Shown: positions 1 to 5,361 of the stretch, one piece after another
How positions within the stretch are numbered: the first letter of the stretch is position 1
Layout: the number at the start of each line of letters is the position of its first letter
Source of the DNA: an uncultured Alphaproteobacteria bacterium
GTDB lineage: Bacteria; Pseudomonadota; Alphaproteobacteria; Sphingomonadales; Sphingomonadaceae
Direction of reading: 5' to 3'
Length of the DNA: 6,585 bases
Assembly: GCA_903939555.1 (NCBI GenBank)
Contig: CAJAHV010000262.1
Location: 1-6,585 of the forward strand
Made by a program: the position numbers and the translations under genes
Notes under the pieces: model-generated
What the model was told of the DNA's origin: nothing
Seen by the model: only the letters and a program-made list of their open reading frames with translations
Database searches by the model: none

Positions 1-381
1 CAGCCCGAGCAGCGGTGTGGGCAGGGCGGCAAGGCCGGGTTGCGGTGCGTAAAGCCCCCAGGCGGCGGTGCCGAGCGCAACCTCGATACCCAGCTCGAAT
101 GCGGTTTCCAGCGCTGGGCTTGTGGCAAGCAGCGTCTCGATCATGCGGTCGGGCGTTGCAACCGCACCGGTCATCCGCATGCCGTAGAACAATGGCACGT
201 CGGTGCGCATCAGATCGGGCGCAACCGGGTTTTCATCGACCAGCAGCACCGATTTATTGGCGCGTGCCGCCGCTATTGCTGCCGCAATGCCGGCGGGGCC
301 CGCGCCAACGACCACGGTCTGGTAGCGCGTTTCGGGCAGCGGCAGCTTGCCATCCAGCGCAAATGCGTCGCGCACGGTCAT
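1..381 (-). CDS. FAD-dependent oxidoreductase, N-terminal part (3' end beyond window)
   Basis: Only the first 127 codons are present; the gene runs off the left edge. After about 20 residues comes a Rossmann FAD-binding loop, VVVGAGPAGIAAA (residues 23-35), with the beta-strand-acid motif LLVDEN at about 48-53, where the acid should bind the ribose of FAD. This resembles the large two-dinucleotide-domain flavoproteins related to HcnB, opine oxidase and sarcosine oxidase alpha. The GGQ that usually follows the acid there is missing; instead the text is APDLMRTDVPLFYGMRMTGA, suggesting a separate branch. ATG at 381 overlaps the stop of the PLP gene as ATGA, so translation is probably coupled and this is the third gene of the operon. 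The role could be oxidation of an amine or amino acid, or electron delivery to the Rieske oxygenase. The missing C-terminal part, possibly with an iron-sulfur domain, would decide. No signal peptide is seen, so it is probably cytoplasmic. Confidence 0.85.
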   Translation of the reverse strand, partial: MTVRDAFALDGKLPLPETRYQTVVVGAGPAGIAAAIAAARANKSVLLVDENPVAPDLMRTDVPLFYGMRMTGAVATPDRMIETLLATSPALETAFELGIEVALGTAAWGLYAPQPGLAALPTPLLGL

Positions 382-1631
382 ACCTTGTCGAGCGCCTGTG
401 CAAGGTCGGCGATCAGATCGGCAGGCGCTTCCAGCCCGACCGAGACGCGCATCGTGCCGGGAAAAATGCCGCCGGCCTCGCGGCGCTCACGCGGGGTCTG
501 GTAATGGGTAGTGGTCGCCGGGTTGCAGATCAGCGTCTCCGAGCCCCCAAGGCTGACCGCCAGCCGCAACAGCTTGAGCGCATCGAGCAGCCGGAAAGCC
601 TCGGCCTCGTCACCGCGCAGGTGGAAGGAAAATGTCGATCCGGTGCCCCGGCATTGTCGGTCGAACACCGTACGGGCGGCACCTTCGATGAAGCCGAGAT
701 AGGTCACACCCGCCACCTTGGGGTGGCCACGCAGGAATTCGGCAACCTGTCGCGCGCTCGAACAGGCGCGATCGGTGCGCAACGGCAGCGTTTCGAACGA
801 CCGCAGCAACAGCCAGGCGCTGAACGGATCGAGATGGTTGCCCGACAAGGTGCGCAGCGCCTTCAGCCGCGTCACCAGTTCGACCGATCCGCTGACGCCG
901 CCGGCCATCAGGTCGCTGTGGCCGCCGCAATATTTGGTCAGCGAGGTCATGCAGAGGTCGGCGCCTTCGGCGAGCGGCGACTGCAGCAGGGGGCCAAGGA
1001 ACGTGTTGTCGACGAGGATGATCGGCCGAAACCCTTGCGCGCTCGAAAGCTCGGCGCTGATCCGCGCGACGGCGGCGATATCGACGATGGCGGCGGTGGG
1101 GTTGGCCGGCGATTCAAGATGGATCAACCGCAGCGGCCCGGCGGCCATGGCCTCGGCAATGGCGCTGCGGATGCTGGCGTCATCACAACCATCGCCCATG
1201 CCGAAGGTCGTGATGCCGAAATCGGGCAATACCGTGGTCAGATAGCCGTCGGTGCCGCCATAGCAGGGCCGGCTGCACACGACGCTGTCACCGGGGCGCA
1301 GGAACGCCAGCAGCGTCGTGGTGATGGCGGCCATGCCGCTGCAGAACACCGCCGATGCCGGTGCCCCGTCAAGCGCTGCCAGCCGGGTTTCCACCATCGT
1401 CAGGTTGGGATGGCCCAGCCGCGTGTAGATATAGGCGTCGGACGCGCCGACCGCCGGGCCGGTGCCATTGAAGAAAGCCTCGTGGACATCCTTGGAATGC
1501 TGCGCCGATTGATAGACGAACGTCGTCGTCATCACGGCGGGCGGTTTTACCGCGCCAAAGGCGCTGGTCGAGGCATAGCCCAGCGTGACGGCAAGGGTTT
1601 CGGGGCTCAGCCCCCTTATATCACCGGCCAT
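378..1631 (-). CDS. PLP-dependent Cys/Met-metabolism enzyme (cystathionine gamma-synthase/lyase family)
   Basis: The protein has 417 residues, a normal length for fold-type I enzymes of the trans-sulfuration family, which catalyse beta- or gamma-elimination or replacement on sulfur or other activated amino acids. Visible signatures are YTRLGHPN at 69-76 (the Y-x-R phosphate-contact motif of the neighbouring subunit), SGM at 98-100, the ring-stacking tyrosine Y124 in CYGGT, cofactor aspartate D208 in VDNTF, Schiff-base lysine K233 in SLTKYCGGHSD, SLGGSET at 360-366 and substrate-carboxylate arginine R395 in MRVSVGLE. The usual N-P-T after Y-x-R is H-P-N, and the usual HPA after SLGG is NPA; the first I recall from an uncharacterised 'cystathionine gamma-synthase family' branch. 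The cysteine typical of methionine gamma-lyase is glycine (G126). The start at 1631 is chosen because GGGAG lies 7 bases upstream and family homology begins there; an ATG at 1694 would add 21 unlike residues. It overlaps the Rieske gene by 11 bases and the flavoprotein by 4. The exact reaction cannot be read from the sequence. Confidence 0.92.
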   Translation of the reverse strand: MAGDIRGLSPETLAVTLGYASTSAFGAVKPPAVMTTTFVYQSAQHSKDVHEAFFNGTGPAVGASDAYIYTRLGHPNLTMVETRLAALDGAPASAVFCSGMAAITTTLLAFLRPGDSVVCSRPCYGGTDGYLTTVLPDFGITTFGMGDGCDDASIRSAIAEAMAAGPLRLIHLESPANPTAAIVDIAAVARISAELSSAQGFRPIILVDNTFLGPLLQSPLAEGADLCMTSLTKYCGGHSDLMAGGVSGSVELVTRLKALRTLSGNHLDPFSAWLLLRSFETLPLRTDRACSSARQVAEFLRGHPKVAGVTYLGFIEGAARTVFDRQCRGTGSTFSFHLRGDEAEAFRLLDALKLLRLAVSLGGSETLICNPATTTHYQTPRERREAGGIFPGTMRVSVGLEAPADLIADLAQALDKV

Positions 1632-2844
1632 CAATATACTCCCGCGCCTTGGTGCAGTACCAATCGACAAAGCGCAGCACCAGGGCTTCGGCATCGGGAG
1701 AATAGGGACCGGGCCGATAGCCGGGGGATGCGATGCCGCGCTGGTTGTTTTCCGCCAGTTCGCGGTCCTGCAGGTTTGTCTTGGTCAACAGTTCGGCCAG
1801 CGCGTCCACCTGATAGTCAACGCCTTCGACCGCATCTTTGTGCACCAGCCATTTGGACGTAACATGCGTTTCCAGCGGGCTGATCGGCAGCGCGCTGAAC
1901 ATGAAGGTGAAATCCGCTGTGGCATGCGAAAAGCTGTGCGGTTCCAACGCCCAGCGCAGCGAGCCGATATCGCCGTCGCCCGCCGTGCACATCAGTTTGC
2001 TGACGGCGTGGCGGCCGTCCATCGTCATCGAGACATGGCCGGGATTGAGCGGAAAGCGCGCCGCCTGCCACCATGCGCCTTCGGCCGGCCCGACGCCTAA
2101 TCCGGCCGCCGCAAGCCGGGCATCAAAAGCGGCAACGCGGGCGGCGTCGTCGCCATAATCGAAATGCTTGGAAGCTTCGACCGGGAAGGTCTTGGACAGT
2201 TCGGGGTGGCTCATGGCGCAATGATAACATTCGCGGCCATTTTCCATGACCAGTTTCCAATTGGCCTTGTCGACCAGGACGCTTTCGAAGGCGATCTTGG
2301 CATTCAGCAGGTCGTGCGGGGCCAGTAATGGTTCGAAGGCGGCACGAAACGGTGCAAAATCAGGCGGGCTATCGCCCAGGCAGATGTAAATGACTCCGGC
2401 CATGGCTTCGAGATGGATGGGCCGCAAGCCGTGCTCGGCGCGGTCGAAATCATCGGGCATGCGCGCTGCACTCATCAAGCTGCCATCAAGATCATAGGTC
2501 CAGCGATGATAGGGGCAGACCAGGCGCAGTCCCGAACTGCGACCCGGCGGGCAGATCTGGGCGCCGCGGTGGCGGCAGCTGTTGTGAAAGGCGCGCAACT
2601 GGCCGTCGCGGTCGCGGGTGATCAGGACCGGCCAGCGCCCGATCATCAGTGAAAGTGTCGAATTGCGCTTGGGCAGTTCGATCTCGAAACCCGCCATCAA
2701 CCAAGACGTGCCGTAGATCGCCGCCAGGTCGAATTCAAAGATCTCGGGATCGCTGTAGAAATCCTGCGGCAGGCTGTATCCGGGCAGGCGTGCATCGAGC
2801 AGCCGGGCGATGCGATTTGGATCGAATGAAAGCGTTCCGTTCAT
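1621..2844 (-). CDS. Rieske non-heme iron oxygenase, alpha (catalytic) subunit
   Basis: The protein has 407 residues, usual for alpha subunits of Rieske oxygenases, which use two electrons from a reductase and O2 to hydroxylate, dihydroxylate or N-demethylate a substrate. The N-terminal Rieske [2Fe-2S] domain shows C90-x-H92 and C110-x2-H113 (CRH, CPYH). The C-terminal catalytic domain shows NGRECYHCAMSHPEL, giving iron ligands H208 and H213; D360 in LQDRELAENNQ is the probable third ligand. The bridging residue is E205, where naphthalene-dioxygenase-type enzymes have Asp; Glu is known in carnitine and betaine oxygenases, so a quaternary or methylated amine is the likely substrate class. First gene of the operon, divergent from the LysR gene. 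The ATG at 2844 begins where family homology begins; upstream extension in frame is antisense to the regulator gene and not plausible. GGAG lies only 1 base before this ATG, so initiation may be leaderless or weak. No beta subunit or dedicated reductase is in view. A cytoplasmic location is likely. Confidence 0.94.
   Translation of the reverse strand: MNGTLSFDPNRIARLLDARLPGYSLPQDFYSDPEIFEFDLAAIYGTSWLMAGFEIELPKRNSTLSLMIGRWPVLITRDRDGQLRAFHNSCRHRGAQICPPGRSSGLRLVCPYHRWTYDLDGSLMSAARMPDDFDRAEHGLRPIHLEAMAGVIYICLGDSPPDFAPFRAAFEPLLAPHDLLNAKIAFESVLVDKANWKLVMENGRECYHCAMSHPELSKTFPVEASKHFDYGDDAARVAAFDARLAAAGLGVGPAEGAWWQAARFPLNPGHVSMTMDGRHAVSKLMCTAGDGDIGSLRWALEPHSFSHATADFTFMFSALPISPLETHVTSKWLVHKDAVEGVDYQVDALAELLTKTNLQDRELAENNQRGIASPGYRPGPYSPDAEALVLRFVDWYCTKAREYIDGR
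1639..1643 (-). promoter_or_regulatory. Shine-Dalgarno site of the PLP enzyme gene
   Basis: On the minus strand GGGAG sits 7 bases before the ATG at 1631, inside the last codons of the Rieske gene. It is the reason for choosing this start rather than the upstream ATG at 1694. Confidence 0.75.
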
Positions 2845-2887
2845 ACTCCAAACAGTCGCATGGATGACATTCCGGGGCACAATCGCA

Positions 2888-2916
2888 ATTCGGCATACCC
2901 CTATCACTTGCCGTAT
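2888..2916. repeat. Inverted repeat, 8-base arms with 13-base spacer (possible operator half-sites)
   Basis: ATTCGGCA (2888-2895) and TGCCGTAT (2909-2916) are inverted copies matching at 7 of 8 bases, with 13 bases between. The right arm is shared with the T-N11-A dyad. Two half-sites about two helical turns apart, centre to centre, on the same DNA face would suit a LysR tetramer that contacts recognition and activation sites. This is inference from spacing. Confidence 0.4.
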
Positions 2917-2921
2917 TGGCA
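2909..2921. promoter_or_regulatory. Putative LysR-type operator, T-N11-A dyad
   Basis: The sequence TGCCGTATTGGCA is a dyad with perfect 4-base arms (TGCC/GGCA) around a 5-base centre and fits the T-N11-A rule for LysR recognition boxes. It lies 65 bases upstream of the oxygenase ATG and 44 bases upstream of the preferred regulator ATG. It is only a candidate; the short arms could arise by chance. Confidence 0.5.
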
Positions 2922-2964
2922 GACCGGACTTGCACGAACCCCCATGCATGCGACAGACTTGGGC

Positions 2965-3903
2965 ATGATCAATCGTCGCTGGCTCCCTCTCAATGCACTG
3001 CGCGCGTTCGATGCTGTTGCCCATAATCTCAGTTTTACGTCGGGCGCCCAAGCGTTGCACGTTTCGCAAAGCGCGCTGAGCCGCCATGTCATCAGCCTGG
3101 AAACGATGCTGGGCCGCAAACTTCTCGAGCGACGACCCCATGGGGTCGAATTGACCGAAGCGGGGGCCATACTGCTCCCGGCGGTTCGCAAATCTTTTGA
3201 TCGGCTCGAAGCCGTTCTGAACGAGATTCAGGCCGGCGAACGCGGCGGGCGCGTGCTGCGCCTGCATGTGCCGCCGACGCTTTTGCAACAGCATCTCCTG
3301 CCGATACTGCGCGATTTTAGGCGCGAGTTTCCCGATATTCTAGTCGATGTGTTCAGCACGCATGGTACCGGCTTGCCGACGAATGATATCGACATGGGAA
3401 TAGTGTTCGACCGGCCTAGTGTCGATGACAAGGTCACCGATCTCTTGTGGATGGTGCGAGTGACACCGGTATGTTCGCCGACGCTGGCAGCGCGATATGC
3501 CGGAACCAGCCTGCAAGACTTCCTGGCTGCCAATGAATTGCTCCACGTCAAACTGGACGGCCAGCCGCGCGGGCTGTTGTGGACAAGCTTTTGCCGGCAA
3601 TGCGGCGTGTTTACAGAAACATCGCGCGGACTGGCATTCGATACAGCGATCGCAGCCGTGCAATATGCCATGGCCGGCGAAGGTGTGGCGCTGGCGGATA
3701 TCGACATGTTTTCACCCGATATTGCCAATGGCAGCCTCGTGGCGCCCTTCGGCGATGTTCATGAAGACGGCTATGGCTATTATTTGAAACTCCATCCTGA
3801 AGACCTTGCCGATCCGGCGATCGCAGTATTGCGGTCATGGGTAATCGCCCGATTTGCCGCAAAGGCTGTTGAACGGCAGAAGCCGTTGCCTGCGGATCGC
3901 TGA
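2965..3903 (+). CDS. LysR-family transcriptional regulator (GcvA-like)
   Basis: The protein has 312 residues, the usual length for LysR regulators, which bind DNA as tetramers and respond to a small-molecule co-inducer. The N-terminal winged helix-turn-helix spans about 5-65 and is clearly recognisable: LPLNALRAFDAVAHNLSFTSGAQALHVSQSALSRHV in outline, with LSFTSGAQ and SQSALSRH forming the helix-turn-helix, followed by LGRKLLERRPHGVELTEAG. The linker helix runs to about 92, and the periplasmic-binding-like effector domain from about 96 to 297. The LPLNALRAF start is typical of GcvA/AmpR-type members. ATG at 2965 is chosen because homologues start a few residues before LPLNALRAF; ATGs at 2944 and 2860 are in frame but would place the operator dyads in the coding region. 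None has a good Shine-Dalgarno site. Divergent to the oxygenase operon, it probably activates that operon and represses itself. The inducer is unknown, probably the substrate or an intermediate. Confidence 0.94.
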   Translation: MINRRWLPLNALRAFDAVAHNLSFTSGAQALHVSQSALSRHVISLETMLGRKLLERRPHGVELTEAGAILLPAVRKSFDRLEAVLNEIQAGERGGRVLRLHVPPTLLQQHLLPILRDFRREFPDILVDVFSTHGTGLPTNDIDMGIVFDRPSVDDKVTDLLWMVRVTPVCSPTLAARYAGTSLQDFLAANELLHVKLDGQPRGLLWTSFCRQCGVFTETSRGLAFDTAIAAVQYAMAGEGVALADIDMFSPDIANGSLVAPFGDVHEDGYGYYLKLHPEDLADPAIAVLRSWVIARFAAKAVERQKPLPADR

Positions 3904-3964
3904 ACATGATGACAAAAACATAGTGGCGATTGACACGGGCCAAGGCGCGTCGCATCGCGCGGCA

Positions 3965-3974
3965 ACAGGCCTGT
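3965..3974. repeat. Perfect 10-base palindrome ACAGGCCTGT upstream of aminotransferase
   Basis: ACAGGCCTGT is a perfect dyad, 40 bases before the aminotransferase ATG. It could be a binding site for a dimeric regulator. It does not resemble the TGCC/GGCA dyads upstream of the oxygenase, so if functional it implies a different protein. Its length makes chance occurrence quite possible. Confidence 0.3.
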
Positions 3975-4001
3975 CCAGACTAATCGAGGCGTTCGGCCGC
4001 A

Positions 4002-4006
4002 AAGGA
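4002..4006 (+). promoter_or_regulatory. Shine-Dalgarno site of the aminotransferase gene
   Basis: AAGGA lies 8 bases before the ATG at 4015, a good spacing, and supports this start. Confidence 0.75.
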
Positions 4007-4014
4007 AAATACGG

Positions 4015-5331
4015 ATGAAACTCTCCAACACGCCGTCGATGGACGAATATTGGATGCCATTCACGGCGAACCGCCAGTTCAAAGCGGCGCCCCGGATGCT
4101 GGTTGCGGCCAAGGGCATGTATTACACGAGCGATGACGGTCGCACCGTGCTGGACGGTACCGCCGGGCTGTGGTGCGTCAACGCCGGGCACGGCCGTCGC
4201 GAAATCGCCGATGCCGTGGGCGAACAATTGCTTGCGCTTGATTTTGCGCCCAGCTTTCAAATGGCCCATCCGCTGGCGTTCCGTTTCGCTGAACGTCTGG
4301 CCGAGATCGCGCCCGCCGGGCTTGATCGTATTTTCTTCACCGGATCGGGTTCGGAATCGGTCGATACCGCGATGAAGATCGCGCTTGCCTATCAGCGCGC
4401 CATCGGACAGGGCACGCGCACCCGGTTTATCGGGCGGGAGCGCGGCTATCACGGTGTCGGTTTCGGGGGCATTTCGGTTGGCGGCATCCTTAACAACCGC
4501 CGGGTTTTTCCGTCGCTGCCCGGTACCGACCATATGCGCCATACCCATGACCTGACGCGCAATAGTTTCTGCACAGGGTTGCCGGCGCACGGCGCCGAAC
4601 TCGCGGATGATCTTGAACGGCTGGTGCAATTGCATGGTGCCGAAACCATCGCGGCGGTCATTGTCGAGCCGGTTGCCGGATCAACCGGCGTATTGCTGCC
4701 GCCAACCGGCTATCTGGAACGCTTGCGGGAAATTGCCACCCGGCATGGCATCCTGTTGATCTTCGATGAAGTCATCACCGGTTTTGGTCGGCTCGGCACA
4801 CCATTTGGTGCCGATTATTTCGGAGTTACGCCCGATCTGATGACCACTGCCAAAGGAATTACCAATGGTGCCCTGCCGATGGGGGCAGTGTTTTGCGGGC
4901 GCCATGTTCATGATGCGATGATGCATGGCCCGAGCAACGTTATCGAGCTGTTTCACGGCTATACCTATTCGGCGCACCCCGTGGCCTGTGCCGCCGGGCT
5001 GGCGACACTCGATATCTATGCGCGTGATGGCCTGTTGACCCGAGCAGCCGACATTGCGGCTTATTGGCAGGCTGCCATGTTGTCGCTGCGCGATGCCCAT
5101 CACGTGATTGATATACGAACGATCGGCTTGGTGGCCGGCATCGAACTTGCCGCGCGGCCCGGTGCGGTCGGCACGCGCGCCTATGATGCTTTTGTGGACT
5201 GTTTCGAGCGTGGCCTGTTGATCCGCGTGACGGGCGACATCATCGCGCTTTCACCGCCGTTGATCGTCGAGACCAGCCAGATCGATACAATGGTGGAGAT
5301 GATCCGCGATACGCTGGCGCGTGTCGCCTGA
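4015..5331 (+). CDS. Class III aminotransferase, omega-amino acid (beta-alanine):pyruvate type
   Basis: The protein has 438 residues, matching omega-amino acid:pyruvate transaminases, which move the amino group from beta-alanine, other omega-amino acids or amines to pyruvate, giving a semialdehyde or ketone and alanine. Seen in order: WMPFTANRQF near 13-22, typical of the Pseudomonas putida enzyme; the phosphate-binding loop TGSGSES at 109-115; YHG at 145-147 with the ring-stacking tyrosine; VEPVAGSTG at 217-225; cofactor aspartate D251 in FDEVITGFGR; Schiff-base lysine K280 in TAKGITNGALPMG; HGYTYSAHPVACAAGLA at 314-330; and R404 in LIRVTGDIIALSPP, which lines up with the mobile substrate-carboxylate arginine of omega-transaminases (R415 in the Vibrio fluvialis enzyme). 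The family includes taurine, putrescine and aromatic-amine transaminases, so the amino donor is uncertain. Start is supported by AAGGA. The usual partner, a methylmalonate-semialdehyde-type dehydrogenase, is not adjacent. Its position after the LysR gene suggests, but does not prove, a link to the oxygenase pathway. Confidence 0.95.
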   Translation: MKLSNTPSMDEYWMPFTANRQFKAAPRMLVAAKGMYYTSDDGRTVLDGTAGLWCVNAGHGRREIADAVGEQLLALDFAPSFQMAHPLAFRFAERLAEIAPAGLDRIFFTGSGSESVDTAMKIALAYQRAIGQGTRTRFIGRERGYHGVGFGGISVGGILNNRRVFPSLPGTDHMRHTHDLTRNSFCTGLPAHGAELADDLERLVQLHGAETIAAVIVEPVAGSTGVLLPPTGYLERLREIATRHGILLIFDEVITGFGRLGTPFGADYFGVTPDLMTTAKGITNGALPMGAVFCGRHVHDAMMHGPSNVIELFHGYTYSAHPVACAAGLATLDIYARDGLLTRAADIAAYWQAAMLSLRDAHHVIDIRTIGLVAGIELAARPGAVGTRAYDAFVDCFERGLLIRVTGDIIALSPPLIVETSQIDTMVEMIRDTLARVA

Positions 5332-5361
5332 GGTCATGGCGCAGCCTGAGGTTGTGGCGCC
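5326..5361. repeat. Imperfect 18-base tandem repeat across the convergent gene junction
   Basis: GCCTGAGGTCATGGCGCA (5326-5343) is followed directly by GCCTGAGGTTGTGGCGCC (5344-5361), matching at 15 of 18 bases. The first copy contains the stop of the aminotransferase (TGA 5329-5331) and of the hydrolase (TCA 5334-5336 on the plus strand). As 18 is a multiple of three, the copies read in the same hydrolase frame (APQPQA and AP-stop). It looks like an old slippage duplication. No terminator is visible at the junction. Confidence 0.6.

Larger units (their letters stand above)
2845..2964. promoter_or_regulatory. Divergent promoter region between oxygenase operon and LysR gene
   Basis: These 120 bases separate two divergently transcribed genes and must hold the promoters for both, a layout typical of LysR regulators that control the neighbouring operon. 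Two overlapping dyads are visible in its middle (listed separately). I see no convincing -35/-10 pair on either strand, as expected if the operon depends on an activator. Confidence 0.6.
3904..4014 (+). promoter_or_regulatory. Upstream region of aminotransferase gene with TTGACA and a palindrome
   Basis: The 111 bases between the regulator stop and the aminotransferase start contain a consensus -35-like TTGACA at 3930-3935, but no good -10 hexamer 16-18 bases later. A possible stem GCGCG/CGCGC (3946-3950 and 3956-3960) follows without a T-run, so it does not look like a Rho-independent terminator. The aminotransferase may have its own promoter here or be read through from the regulator gene. 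Confidence 0.35.

Noticed and set aside
1632..1694. Longer start of the PLP enzyme at ATG 1694
   Set aside because: It would overlap the Rieske gene by 74 bases and add 21 residues unlike the family, while ATG 1631 has GGGAG at the right distance.
15..1862. A 615-codon plus-strand open frame antisense to the PLP and Rieske genes
   Set aside because: It lies opposite two genes with complete family motifs, its translation is rich in Arg, Gly, Ala and Gln with no recognisable domain, and long antisense frames are common in GC-rich DNA.
2841..2870. A 9-residue minus-strand mini-frame (MSSMRLFGV) whose stop overlaps the Rieske ATG as ATGA
   Set aside because: The overlap looks like a coupled leader peptide, but there is no well-spaced Shine-Dalgarno site and so short a frame is expected by chance.
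2845..3294. Upstream extension of the Rieske frame by 150 codons
   Set aside because: It is antisense to the LysR helix-turn-helix region and the intergenic region, and shows no similarity to Rieske N-termini; homology starts at the ATG at 2844.
3946..3960. GCGCG/CGCGC stem after the LysR gene as a terminator
   Set aside because: The stem is short and not followed by a T-run, so it does not qualify as a Rho-independent terminator.
3835..4635. A 266-codon minus-strand frame antisense to the aminotransferase start
   Set aside because: It covers the strongly conserved aminotransferase N-terminal region on the other strand and has no domain of its own; it is a shadow frame.
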